A stretch of 64,000 bases of DNA from Anadara kagoshimensis. Its lineage: Eukaryota > Mollusca > Bivalvia > Arcoida > Arcidae. How positions within the stretch are numbered: position 1 is the stretch's first letter; each line of letters opens with the position of its first letter. The notes below the pieces were generated by a model that worked only from the letters and a program-made list of their open reading frames with translations, ran no database searches and was not told where the DNA came from. A program made the position numbers and the translations under genes. The DNA lies in the NCBI GenBank assembly GCA_021292105.1, contig CM037857.1, forward strand, positions 28,231,161 to 28,295,160, read 5' to 3'. Of the stretch, positions 11,535-22,229 are shown piece after piece.

Positions 11535-11691
11535 CTTTCATTAAAATGAGTTGATAGTTTTTTGCCATCCTTGTACCAGATTAGAAATGGTCTGGGATGA
11601 CCGTTAACTTTACATCGTAATTTAAATTTATCTCCATCTTCTGGGAAAAATTGTAGTTTTTGTGGAACGCCTTCTGAAAATTCTGGAGGAA
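11535..11691 (-). CDS. FGFR: FGFR-like exon: first half of Ig domain 1
   Basis: 157 bp, entered at phase 1 after a TTATTTCAG acceptor and left at phase 2 before GTAAAA. It encodes residues 26-77 and most of Arg78. The sequence shows the Ig B-strand cysteine (FKLRCKVNG, Cys52), the invariant tryptophan 12 residues later (Trp64) and the C-strand WYKDGKKL. The composition (GDKFKLRC...P.P...W.KDG) is close to the first Ig loop of FGFR/FGFRL1. The second cysteine lies on the next exon, so the Ig domain is split by an intron. Confidence 0.68.
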
Positions 11692-11699
11692 CTGAAATA

Positions 11700-12890
11700 A
11701 CAAACACAATAAATCAACATTTCAAAAAGTATACAAAACTTAGCTGTTACTCCTTTACTATTTTATATTAAGATATTCGCATGTTATGGAGCAGGCAGTT
11801 CAAAGAAGAAAATGATCAAAAAATTTACAATCAACAAATGGCCAAAACTAAATAATCCAATTAAGAATATTACCAGTAACAGGGCAAAGTGAAAAATGCA
11901 AAACTTCTGCTTTGGTATCATAAACCAATTAGGGTCTTACCATTGGTTAGTTTCTGTATCATTTCAGGAAGAAACAGTTTGTGCTAATTTTGCAGTTTCA
12001 GCACATTGGACAGAAAGGCCTTTAATTTGCTAATCTTGTCGTTTCAACTGATCACACAGCAAGGTCTTTGCTAATTTTGCCATTTTGGTCAATTAAGCAG
12101 CAAGGCCTTTTATTTTGCTAATTTTGCAGTTTCAAAAGATTGAGCAGCAAGTTTTGACTTGGGATCATTTCTATGGCCTAGCTTGCACTGATCCTGCGAG
12201 CCAATGCTGTACAAACTAAGCTAAAAAAACGTTCAAACAATACACACATTGTTACCATGGAAACCACACCAGTTTTAACCTATGTCTCACCAATAGGGTT
12301 GGTCAGGTGTATCATAATACTGTACTAAAGAAATGTATCAAATTAGTTTCAAATTATCTTGCAATAAAACAGTAACCCACCAGTGAAATTGCTGAAATTC
12401 TTGTAAGCTACTATCCAGTTAATAGCTAGCCGCAGCCAGGAGAACATATATACAAAACACACAACCTAATCATCATCACCTTGGTACACTTAAAAACTTG
12501 TCATCCTTGTAATGATAACTTTGATTAAAGCCCACCAAGTACAGTAGAGTATTCAATTTTTTACTTTAAATTTAAACAAATTTATCATTTAAATGGCACC
12601 ATTTTAAGTTTAAATTTAACAGGTTTATCATTATGGCAATTTTGAATTTGCAGTATGGGAAAATAACTGATAAGAATTTTGTATATCTTGTAGAATTTTG
12701 TGTATCTTGTATTTTTTTGTAATTTTTATTGTTGGGATATAAAGGATGAGTAATACGAATTTATACAAGAGATATAAATATGTCTCTAGCCAACACAAAG
12801 TGAATAATTGGGGGGTCTCTGGGCTGTAAATACCAACAAAAGCCAACATAGTTAGTATACAAGTTTCCTTTTATACTAGATCAAAGTGGC
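11700..12890. other. Intron sequence, no clear feature
   Basis: A local repetition of TTTGCTAATnTTGCAGTTTC-like phrases at 11985-12140 (about three copies) is the only structure seen. Confidence 0.45.
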
Positions 12891-12893
12891 AAT

Positions 12894-12895
<2 letters not shown>

Positions 12896-12936
<41 letters not shown>
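12896..12936. repeat. (GA)n microsatellite
   Basis: About 20 uninterrupted GA dinucleotides. Confidence 0.95.
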
Positions 12937-12940
<4 letters not shown>

Positions 12941-13204
12941 TGTATTATTTTCTTGTATGAACTTTAGATTTACAGGGCTTGATGACAGTTTAACTTGAAA
13001 CTTTTTTTCTTCAAAAGTGTCACCAATGTCTACTTTTTCTGTCTTCATGCAAAGGAAAACCTAAAATCAATTTCTTATAAATTCAAAAGATACATGCATA
13101 TGAATACAAATTACATTTTTTTTTTAATTTTGTTTCTATTCAAGATCTTTATTGAAAAAAGTCTGTAAAAATTCAGATGAATTTGGAAATTGATATAGAT
13201 TTTG

Positions 13205-13385
13205 CCATTCCTGGTAGCCAAAATCGTTATTGGCTACTATTTTTAGAGAAATTCTTTTAAAAAGTAACCCATTTTAGCAAGTTTTTGAGAGAAAAAAACT
13301 TTTAAAAGTACTATATTTCACAAATTTTGGAAATTTGACTATTTTTTTTTTTTATATAAAATTGTGGAAACCTAGATATAACATT
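13205..13385 (-). repeat. Dispersed repeat D1, copy 2 (inverted)
   Basis: The reverse complement reads TAGGTTTCCACAATTTTA ... GGTTACTTTTTAAAAGAAT ... TAGTAGCCAATAACGATTTT, matching 16385-16545 along its length. Confidence 0.6.
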
Positions 13386-14069
13386 GATCTTTGTGGATAG
13401 TCACTGCAATGGGAATTTTAAAGAAATGTAACAAATTTAAATATAAAGCACCCAACAAACTCCCTGCGTAATCTTGCATAGTAACCGATAAAAATACAAT
13501 TAAACCAACAACCAATCAGAACCGTTTTAGTTATAACTGACACTGTCAAGTTACTGACACACCGTGTCACCTGGCAAACACAATATTTAAAAGCCAAATT
13601 TTACGAACTGATCCTTTTTAGTACAAAATTTACATCTTAAGAATTTCTCAAGGTGTGTCAAGTTTTTCTAGGTCAGGTAGCTTACAGATTTACCTGGTGA
13701 TGTTTGCACCTTTATGTAAGAGGACATCCTGTCTCAAACAATGTACAGTTATCTACCTGTTTATTTTAGGACTTTCTTAGATCAGGAAGCGCTTCTTTGT
13801 TCTCTTATGCAATAATAATCTGGATAATTATATAAGAAGTTATTACCGCTTCTGGTGTAGTAAATTAGGTGTTTGTATCTTAACACTTTCAGTTAAATAC
13901 CAAAATTTACCACAAAAATGTCTACAAACAAGGTATATTATATTATAAGGGATTACAGAAAAACTGGATTATTAAAACATATATTTTAATTACACCTCCT
14001 AATTCTCTGATCAAAAGTGTACATGGTGTTGTATTCCAAACACATTTTTAAAAAAAGAGAGCAAGATTT

Positions 14070-14182
14070 GCATTTGTACACTTTACCAAATATTTATGTT
14101 GAACTTAATCTTAATTATAATGACAGAACCAAGCCATTTTGATCATTTCTGCGACCTTTTTTTTTTTTTTTTTTTTTTTTTT
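14070..14182. repeat. Dispersed repeat D2 fragment plus poly-T
   Basis: AATGACAGAACCAAGCCATT and the following TTTGATCATTTCTG resemble the D2 copies near 17930-18060 and 24715-24835. A T25 run follows at 14158-14182. Confidence 0.4.
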
Positions 14183-15550
14183 GAAAATTTTACATAGAAT
14201 TTCATGGGGGTGGGGAGGAAATAAAACCTGGGGGAAATAATATGAAAAAATTCAATTATTTCTATCAAACATGTAAGAAAATATACAAAATATTGACGGC
14301 TTGACAGAAAAATTAACTGATATTAAATGGACCTGTGAAATCTAACTCCCCAAGAACTTCAATCAATTAAAAATGAAAAATTTGCTAAGAATCCATTGAA
14401 TCTGTTTTTATTTATTCTCCAATGTTTTACATGTACCTCTGAAATCTAGAGAGTAAAACCAAGGTCCATCATTTATGTAGCTTTAGAATTCATAGCGGGA
14501 GATCCCTGAACTATAAAGGTAAAACCTTTTTTATTAAAAAAAATGTCTTGACACCTGTCCACATGGGTGTCAAAATCGGTTTTGTATTTTTGACCTATGT
14601 ATGCAAAAGAGTGAATTTTTTTTTATTTTTGGATATTCTAAATATATATTGTTGTATCTGCAAGATACTCATTCTTTCTTCAAAATTCAAAAATCTCTTA
14701 ACTCTTTCTTTACTAGAGAGAAAGAATAAATATAAATAAAAATGAAAAAAGAAATACCATAAAAGAAATTATTGAAAAATATATAAAAATTTAAACAAGA
14801 GTATTAAGTTGTTAAGAGATTTTTTTTTCACAAAGAGACGAGGTAGACACGAGGTAGACACATTTATGTCGATGTGTAATACTGGGAGATTTTCTTCAAA
14901 AATAAAGACATCACAGATGAGATAATTAAAAAGTCGTGTTTATAAAGTATTTAGCCTGAATTTAAAGGTTACATATGAAAGTAATTAGATGAACTGTCAA
15001 ACTTAATCAGTCTTATTATATATAAGTTAATACAGGTGATGGGCTCTAGTTACTATAAAACCAGACATTTTGTAGAACATTTTCCCATTAAGCCTGATAT
15101 ATCCATACAGAAAACTCTTAATGTCTTTTTTTAAAAGAACCTCCAGCTTTAATCCTTTTCTTATGTTTTTATTGCAAACTGAAATATGAAGACTGTTTAG
15201 TTGAGTTGCTTCTCCGTTTAATTCCAGCTTGTATTTCTTTTTATTTACTCCTATATCCTGTACAAGACCCAATTCTGCAGGTCCACTGTATTGGACCAAT
15301 TTTGCAGGTACTGCTAGCACCATGACAATAAAAATCAAATCAATTGAGCCACTTCTGATTTGCAAATTGCAACTACTTGCATCATTTCTTAGTTACCGAG
15401 TTTCACATTCTTTGAACTATTTCACTTTTACCCAGATATCACCAGCTATGCATACAGTTTATTAATCTATGCATTGTTATGTAAGAGAATGCCAGGTACT
15501 ACTTCAAATCACTACCTTTATGCAGAAATGCATCCTTTGGCATTTAAGTA
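14183..15550. other. Intron sequence without recognised gene
   Basis: AT-rich. A minus-strand open frame of 112 codons (15027-15365) has no recognisable motif and is treated as chance. Confidence 0.45.
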
Positions 15551-15554
15551 TGAA

Positions 15555-16075
15555 ATGGAAAAATAAACTCATTGCTACTTTATAATAATAGCTGGTAACG
15601 GCTTGGGTAATTAGAAAACTCTCTGGGTTCACTGCTCTACTGATCATAACGGTCACTGGCATAACATGTACGTAAAGACATTAGTGTTTGAAGAGAAAAT
15701 GGAAAATAGCTCTCGTTGCTTGCTTTAATAGTAAATATCTGGTAACATCTCAATATAAGTGAACTGATCTATACTTGAGTAATAAGATAATTCTCTGGGC
15801 TAACTTGTCTACTGGTCACTGGCATAACATGTGTTACGATATTTTAACAAATGTTTCAGAGAAAAATTAAAAAAAGCTCTCGTTGCTCACTTTTATAACT
15901 TAAGCTGGTGAGAACTCAATATAAGTGTATTAATTTTGAAATTTGTGACAATAAGAAAACTCTGTGGACTCACTGGTCTATTGGTCACTGACATTGCATA
16001 CACTTGTGTGTGTGTGTGTGTATTTTATCATAAAGTATTTAAAGAGAAAACAGAATATTTTCATTTCAAACAGAT
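15555..16075. repeat. About 170-bp tandem repeat, 3 diverged copies
   Basis: AAAACTCTCTGGGTTCACTG (about 15615), TTCTCTGGGCTAACTTGTCT (about 15790) and AAAACTCTGTGGACTCACTG (about 15955) mark successive units. Each also has GGTCACTGGCATAACATG and AGCTCTCGTTGCT or variants. Units include CTCAATATAAGTG, the word found in the SINE tails. A (TG)8 run lies at 16005-16021. Confidence 0.7.
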
Positions 16076-16292
16076 CTCTCCGCAGGCAACAGATGCAAAA
16101 ACAATAAGCAGTGATACTGTATACTAGAAGTAAGGTATAATAAAGCTATCAGTGATACAGTGGTTTACAAGATTGATCTCCGTTTAAACACCTGTAATTA
16201 AGACAACAAGCCAGCGTCAATCAATGGTAAATACAAACACTAAAAACCTCATATATACTAACTGATAGACTACTGTAGTACCGTATTTCTCA

Positions 16293-16297
<5 letters not shown>

Positions 16298-16330
<33 letters not shown>
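16298..16330. repeat. (GA)n microsatellite
   Basis: About 16 GA units. The phrases before and after (CATCAATCAATGGTAAATAC) are duplicated at 16215 and 16331, suggesting a local duplication around the tract. Confidence 0.85.
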
Positions 16331-16332
<2 letters not shown>

Positions 16333-16384
16333 ATCAATCAATGGTAAATACAAATACTAAAAATCCCATAGACATATGTATACT

Positions 16385-16545
16385 CTAGGTTTCCACAATT
16401 TTAGAAATTTAAGTAGCCAAATTTCCAAAATTTGTGAAAAATATAGTCCTTTTTGAAGTATTTTTTCACACATTTGCTAAAGTAGGTTACTTTTTGAAAG
16501 AATATCTCAGAAATTAGTAGCCAATGGCGATTTTGGTAGTATACT
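16385..16545 (+). repeat. Dispersed repeat D1, copy 3
   Basis: Begins TAGGTTTCCACAATTTTAG and ends TTAGTAGCCAATGGCGATTT. Inverted relative to 13205-13385 in the same intron. Confidence 0.6.
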
Positions 16546-16929
16546 TATAATCTACTGTAGTCTCTCATGGAGAGAGAGAGAGAGGATATGGTATATACAT
16601 ATTCTCTCTCTCTCTGTATATATATATATCAAACTAGGGCCATTGGTAAAGAGGAAATTCTCTTTGGGGAGTTTTGAAGTTAGTAGATAGCAGTAACAGA
16701 AGTTATAGTAAGATACTGCTGCCTGATGGTAGGCGATGGCGATCTATCTCTCTATCAGCGATATAGTAACACATCCATCATACTTAATTATTCGCTCCAT
16801 TTAAATAGACTGTCACTATATTTACATAAAGAGCCTGAGATGCAACATGGAATTCCCATCATTTATTTTAGATTATGGTTCAATTTGTACTGCAGACAAG
16901 ACTCTCGGACCCAAATGAAGAGTTAAAGA

Positions 16930-17140
16930 CCCCAGAGAATACTGGCCGCTGTGTGCCAAATTCAAAAACCTAAAGTCCTGCTACTAATGCAAAGGGAGGA
17001 TTTTTTGGTCCAATTTGATCCAACTGTGGTATTGTAGACAGAATCTCAACCAAAATGACAAGTTAAAGACCCAAGAGAGGTGTCAGAAATCCTCCTACTA
17101 CTACAACTACAACAGGAGGATTTTGTGGGCTGATTCACCT
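16930..17140. repeat. Imperfect 2-copy direct repeat
   Basis: AGTTAAAGACCCCAGAGA/AGTTAAAGACCCAAGAGA and GGAGGATTTTTTGG/GGAGGATTTTGTGG recur about 125-140 bp apart. No coding signal. Confidence 0.5.
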
Positions 17141-17440
17141 ATAAGAATTAAGTGAAAATAACTTTTTTTCTGAAAAAAACATGTAAATGGAAATTGAAAA
17201 GTTTGAAAACTGCTATTGTAATTTGGAACCATGTTTTTCACCGTTAAAAAGTACAACCTGTTCATAAGGGTCAATTGGACAGGTTTTTTGGTGCTGCCAA
17301 ATCATGGTACAGAAATGGGTGCAATGAAAACCTAATGTTTTATGTGTGTTTGTGTTCTATGGTACAGAAACACACATAAAATCCTATATTTTTGCCTGGC
17401 CGATATCGGCTTTTGTAACTTCTCATTTATATACACTTAC

Positions 17441-17516
17441 GTTCAGTTTTTCTAGGTTTTGCCAAGGATTCTCCAATGAGGATAATAACAGTAAACAACA
17501 AATAAGTTATCCCCAT
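17441..17516 (-). CDS. FGFR: FGFR-like exon with start codon: signal peptide
   Basis: The ATG is the complement of 17514-17516. It encodes 25 residues plus one base of codon 26, starting MGITYLLFTVIILIGESLA. A hydrophobic core at residues 4-14 and a small-residue cleavage site (SLA before KP) make a standard secretory signal. The exon ends in a consensus donor (GAAC then GTAAGTG, complement of 17434-17440). Phase 1 joins exactly to the acceptor at 11692, giving Leu26. No other ATG in this frame fits better. The start of a receptor ectodomain is the expected place for this exon. Confidence 0.65.
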
Positions 17517-17780
17517 GCTCCTGGCCAATAAAAAATAGGGTCATACATTTAGTAACGTCCTCGACATAATCCAAATCACTGTTAAAAACGCTGCTAAAAC
17601 ATCCACGTAAAAACGAATTTTAAAAACACATTCGATAAATCAAAAACACACTGTGCTGTAAATTCCTAAAGTGAGTGCATGTATGTACGTCAATCTGTTA
17701 CAAACAGCTTTCGTAATAATAAATCCACAATCTTGTTACATGATCACTGATAATAATCCAATAATCCGTTCATACAATCC
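17517..17780 (-). other. Probable 5'UTR part of the start-codon exon
   Basis: Upstream of the ATG there is no in-frame coding signal. A plausible acceptor (TGTATTTTACAG, complement of 17781-17792) would make 17780 the start of this exon, with a further upstream 5'UTR exon. If that acceptor is unused, transcription would start somewhere in this region. No clear TATA box was seen. Confidence 0.3.
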
Positions 17781-17929
17781 CTGTAAAATACAGAAACAAA
17801 AATATATATAAGTCAAATATTTAGTCATTGCATCATGGTCATTTATAAACTACATGAAGTAAGCAACATTGTCAATGTCAACAACACTGCCATATATGAA
17901 AGGCAGAAACCCTTTTTGTAAATTTTGTG

Positions 17930-18060
17930 AAAAAAGACTTGAAAGTTGTCCCATTTGTATACCCTCCACTAAAATTTGTAACTTTTGACTTAAAATTCCT
18001 AAAAATGAAACATCAAGCCAGATTTGTGAAAAGTAATTACATGATTGGAAAGTCGTACCA
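17930..18060. repeat. Dispersed repeat D2
   Basis: Shares ATTTGTATACCCTCCACTAA, TAAAAATGAAACATCAAGCC and ATTTGTGAAAAGTA with 24715-24835. Confidence 0.5.
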
Positions 18061-18109
18061 TTAAGAATATGAAAATTTTGAACACACACAGAAAACAGCA
18101 CCTTAAGGT

Positions 18110-18960
18110 TTCTGCTCAGGATACCTTGGTGCTCCTTATAGACAGGTAAGAAAAATATTAATCACACATACCAGTCCATGTTCAAACCACAATTCCAAAG
18201 CAAAGTAGACACTTTCAAAACTACCAAATTTAAGTAAAACGTGAACTTCTACCAGGGAATAGAGGCTAGGTGTTCTGGAAACAGCGCACTGGCTGATATA
18301 TATACCTTACAACAGAAACATTGAAATGTGAATAGTACAATAAGTGCATGGTCAGTTTGTAGAACTTAAAATAAGACATTCAACTTTTAATTTTCATTGG
18401 TCCATTTCTTTAAATATTATTCAAGACACTATACTAGTGAATGGTTTCATTATCAGATCTGTCCCGAGGGGCCTTCTTACCCAAGTCGTGAACTAGTGAC
18501 TCCATTTTCAGAGGATAAGCATTAGGCATTGTACCTAAATATTTATATTTAAAAAATAAACGAAAACTCCTAAACGGTATTGTCTCAATTAGATCTGATT
18601 AAAGAACTGACCCCAATGTAACCCGATTGTTAACACTTGTGTCATGGAGAAACTACTTATAACTGGTCAGTTCAATAACCTGTGTATCAAAAAGGCTACC
18701 ACAGTTCATTTTAATGTCAACAGGGTTTATTCAATGTCATACCCACACAAGTGAACACACAGATATATTTTCTAACATTATTCCATTCAGAGGTTCAAAA
18801 CGGAAGGTCCAGGACCTTTTACCTGTATTTTTCACAGCCCCCAACCACAAAGTTTTAAAAGTTCAAATTCCAAAAGAAAGTCCAAATGAACTAACAATAT
18901 TAACAGACATATTATCATCAATAACTTGAAACTTTCGTTTAAATTATGCTACAAGATTCA
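18110..18960. other. Non-coding, no clear feature
   Basis: A 71-codon open frame at 18714-18929 has no recognisable motif. Confidence 0.4.
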
Positions 18961-18964
18961 GTGA

Positions 18965-19180
18965 ATTAGGATCCCCCACCAGCAGATTTTTTTTGTGATT
19001 TGCACTTAAGTTCAAAGGGCTATAACTCCAAGGAATATGAGCAAACCCACTCGGGTTAACGATATGTACATCTATCTATGTTGATACTTTGCATCAAGTT
19101 TCATGACATGATGCTTTACAGTTTTGGAGAATTAGCGCAGACAAGAATTTTGGATGGATGATTGGACAGGCGGAAGAATA
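18965..19180 (+). repeat. Dispersed repeat, mollusc-type end
   Basis: Contains GGGCTATAACTCCAAGGAAT, TTGCATCAAGTTTCATGACA, GGAGAATTAGCGCAGACAAG and a GGATGGATGATTGGACAGG tract. I recall this phrase order as a common bivalve interspersed repeat ending in a GGAC-type microsatellite. No second copy in this window. Confidence 0.4.
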
Positions 19181-19189
19181 AAAACTCGA

Positions 19190-21060
19190 ATTTAACATCC
19201 ACCTCTTTCTTTGAAAGGCAGTGGATAAAAAAACAAAACAACCCTGTTACAGTGTAGCTTAACTCTATGGAAAAATTCACATTTCAAAACCTTAATCATT
19301 GCCCGGATGCAGGGGCCACTTCCAGACCCCCAATATAGGATAGAATCTCCGCTCGACATGATTTTTTTCTTCATGGCTGTTATGCCTTAAACGTAATTTC
19401 TCATAAACTATCAGAATGCAACTAAAAACATTGAAATAGGTTTAACTTGTTACCATGGCAGAAAAAAATTGTTTAATTCGTTTAAAACTTAAACAAAAAT
19501 ATTCTCAGTACAAGGGAATTGGCAAGGCCATCTTTTGATGTGAAAACTATACCGATGAACTTGATAAACTAGTGGATAAAAAAAGTATTTAATTGACTTA
19601 TAAGTTGGGTGAAATTAAAAGCATGAGAATTCTTTTACATCCTAGCCGACTGACATTGGTAGAAGACGGGAGCCTTAGGTTTCAACAGTCAACCTTTATC
19701 ACTTAAATACGATGTCTCATGTACCCCGTACAGTCGGTATAAATGCACACAAATACACACATATACAGGTAAACGTGTATGCCTTGTCGTATTTTAATAC
19801 ACCCTATACAACAGGTAGATCGTTATCAGGTCAGCGTAATTACATCAGCATTATCAATAAAACCCATGACACTTTTTATCCAAAACTTGTTTTTAAGAAA
19901 TATTAAATATGACACTATTGTATGTTTTAAAATGACAGATAGGACAGACGGGTACACAAACTCTACACACAATACAAAACGACAGGTGCCTCTAGTTTAC
20001 AGGTAACGCTGCAAAACTACCATCACCAGAAAGCAGTATCCCTTGTTTAGGAATTCAAATTTGGTGATTTCAAGACAGGCTTGGCCAATTATAAACATAG
20101 CACTGTCGTGCTGCTGTACAGCGTAGTTGGGAAAATTGTGTTGTGGCAAGACAGAATATAACCGAAAATTCGGGGGGGGGGGGGGGGGTGTCGTTGATCT
20201 ATGCATATAGTCCGACGGATGGGTTTTTTTTTTGAAAAAAGAAACAAATTTTTATGTACCAAACCATGTATTGCTGTTTTAAAATGGTAGAAAAAAATTA
20301 ATTTCATAAATATATGAAAAAGACAATCGGTAATTAAAATTTAAAAAGTTGTACCCGATCGTTTTGTCATTTCGGATAGAGAGAAAGTAGAGTTTTGCAG
20401 ATCCTACCGTCGCTATGAGGGGTACATTCTAGCGGTTGTATGCATAACTGGATCATTTAGTTGTTTTACCAGTTCCGAATTTTTACTACCGAATAATCTA
20501 AAATTTCAATCCCGTTCAATTAAAGGAATCGCAAAATAACTTTCTCAATTTGCTGTTTCTTCAACCGCTTCCTAAATGTACGACAGATTGTTGGTGACCT
20601 AGTTTAACGATGTAAACAAATCGTGATCACGGAAATGCTTTTTTCAAGAAAACATACTACCACGTGTTTTTGAGGACAGGTGTCGATATTTTGGAATCAG
20701 TAAACATTTGTATTATTACACCACATAAATTTTATTTCCCCTGCTTGTGGATGACGTCTGCAGCAGCGCTTATATGAAACCCTGTTCGGAACTGGTAAAA
20801 CGACTGTATTTAAAATTTGCATACAACACTGTACGAATTATCTCCCTTTCACGAAAGTAAAATCTAATCGATAAACATTTTAAAATATGACACAATTGCC
20901 TCAACATTAAAATACGTTATCATAACCTTCAAAATAAATTTAAATTTCCGTAGATTTCACGAAGAATTAATTAAACAACCTGCCGTTGCTGTTCATTTCT
21001 TAAAAAGTTATGATTTTACATCGTAGGACGCAAACTTCTCGAACTACTTTTTATTGTAAA
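19190..21060. other. Non-coding stretch with a poly-G tract
   Basis: A G run at about 20171-20188. From about 20380 the sequence has more CpG than the surroundings and could be regulatory, but no core promoter element stands out. Confidence 0.35.
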
Positions 21061-21061
21061 C

Positions 21062-21358
21062 ATGAGATCAGTTCGCCAAATTGCAGAAATTATTAGATGC
21101 ATCCCGTCGCAATTTTTACTAGATTCTGAAATGTATTCCGAAAATTTATTCCAAATGTGCATATGTAACCAAATGCATTACCCGTCTCAGAATACATATC
21201 TCACGATAAAACAGATATACTTCTTTCACGCTCATTTATCAGGCGCACTATTTCCAGGTGTACTCATATCTTATAATTTCATAGCAAAGAAGCTCGATAT
21301 CTTGGAAGAAAGTGATGACAAAGTACAGGTTCACTTTGTTCACGCTGTACAAAAATGA
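21062..21358 (+). CDS. Unrecognised 98-codon ORF
   Basis: An ATG-to-stop frame of 98 codons in a stretch with more CpG than its surroundings and no visible tandem repeat. The predicted protein is mixed (helical IRCIPSQFLLDSE, histidine-rich FFHAHLSG, acidic LEESDDK) with no signal peptide, membrane segment or motif I know. It could be a single-exon gene, a first exon, a decayed transposon piece or chance. No polyadenylation signal directly follows. Confidence 0.18.
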   Translation: MRSVRQIAEIIRCIPSQFLLDSEMYSENLFQMCICNQMHYPSQNTYLTIKQIYFFHAHLSGALFPGVLISYNFIAKKLDILEESDDKVQVHFVHAVQK

Positions 21359-21529
21359 AATAGATTCCACTTATTATTACAAAGTAGCTCACAGGGCTAG
21401 CAGTGTTTGTTTTAAAATCACTAGCCCTCCTTAAGTTGAATAGTCCGATGCATCAAGACTTATTGCAGTGTGAAGTTTGGAGCATGCCAAAAGTATCACA
21501 GCTGAATATAGTACTAATACTTTTAAATG

Positions 21530-21615
21530 GTCATCTATTCAGACCAGGCAGACAATCAAACCCACAACCTCCCACACTCTAACAACCTAACCTCTATCAT
21601 CGTAGTAGCAGGGTA
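21530..21615 (-). mobile_element. Possible tRNA-headed SINE remnant
   Basis: The minus strand shows TAGAGGTTAGGTTGTTAGAG, then GGGAGGTTGTGGGTTTGATT (weak B-box), then CTGCCTGGTCTGAAT. The A-box is degenerate. Confidence 0.35.
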
Positions 21616-22167
21616 GAGAAATTTCAAATTTCAATGCATGTATGTACTTGAAAATAGTTCTAGATACATTGATCTACCTTCTGAACTAAAATCCACACAA
21701 AAGTAATCACACAAAGTCAAATTTCTGCCATCTGGTAAGAAACTTTGACATAGCTAAGCAAGAAAGTCCTGTCCATTTGTCTAATGGAAGTCGTAATTTT
21801 TTCTGCATCAGACTTCAGTCAACAAAACAAGTTGTTTTCCTTCAGGGGCAAAATCTTCAGTCATAAATATAAATGATGAATATTGGTCCCAGTTAAGTAA
21901 TAATTTCTTACCCAAGATTTTTCTTCACATGAATCTGGTTTGTTTCAAATTTGAATAATTTTGTTAGTTTTCAAGAGGGTGTCATTGTTTAAGATCAATC
22001 AAAGCTTATTATATCTATATTTAAATTTTGGGAAAACTTTTTATTAACTGTAGTAAAAATTTACCATATTTAAGTTAAATTCTTAGCAATGATTGTGAAA
22101 CAGAAGCTTGCATGTGGTATTACATTATATTTTTTTATTGGCTAAAAACATGTATATAAACTGAGAG

Positions 22168-22225
22168 AGGGGACCTTCTGCTCCGGAGTCAGATGCTCTA
22201 CCACTGAGCTACCCAGACCTACAGC
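22168..22225 (-). mobile_element. Truncated SINE, family 3 (tRNA head)
   Basis: The minus strand reads GGTCTGGGTAGCTCAGTGGT AGAGCATCTGACTCCGGAGC, a well preserved tRNA 5' half (D-arm and anticodon arm), but there is no B-box or T-arm, so it is not a tRNA gene. The same head occurs at 54750 and 54990. Confidence 0.6.
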
Positions 22226-22229
22226 TTAT

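Larger units (their letters stand above)
1..17780 (-). other. FGFR: FGF receptor family gene, N-terminal exons (gene continues beyond left edge)
   Basis: Four minus-strand exons splice in phase (1, 2, 1, 1) to give 137 residues. Residues 1-19 are a signal peptide (hydrophobic core, cleavage plausible after ESLA). Residues 26-119 form one Ig domain: Cys52 in KLRC, Trp64, the WYKDG strand, and the DTGKYSC motif at 95-101 giving Cys101. Residues 120-137 are an acidic stretch. N-glycosylation sequons lie at Asn94, Asn113 and Asn117. In FGF receptors the first Ig loop is followed by an acid box before the ligand-binding Ig2 and Ig3, and the NVTD join to the acidic stretch resembles vertebrate FGFR. 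FGFRL1, which lacks a kinase, has the same N-terminal order, and its first Ig loop is equally similar (KDG, D-G-Y-C-A-N-G pattern), so receptor and decoy cannot be separated here. The product would be a plasma-membrane FGF-binding protein. Introns of 5749, 755 and 10078 bp are full of repeats. The call comes from remembered family motifs, not a database search. Confidence 0.62.

Noticed and set aside
15027..15365. 112-codon minus frame with a hydrophobic start
   Set aside because: No recognisable domain, and it lies inside the first FGFR intron on the same strand without good splice sites.
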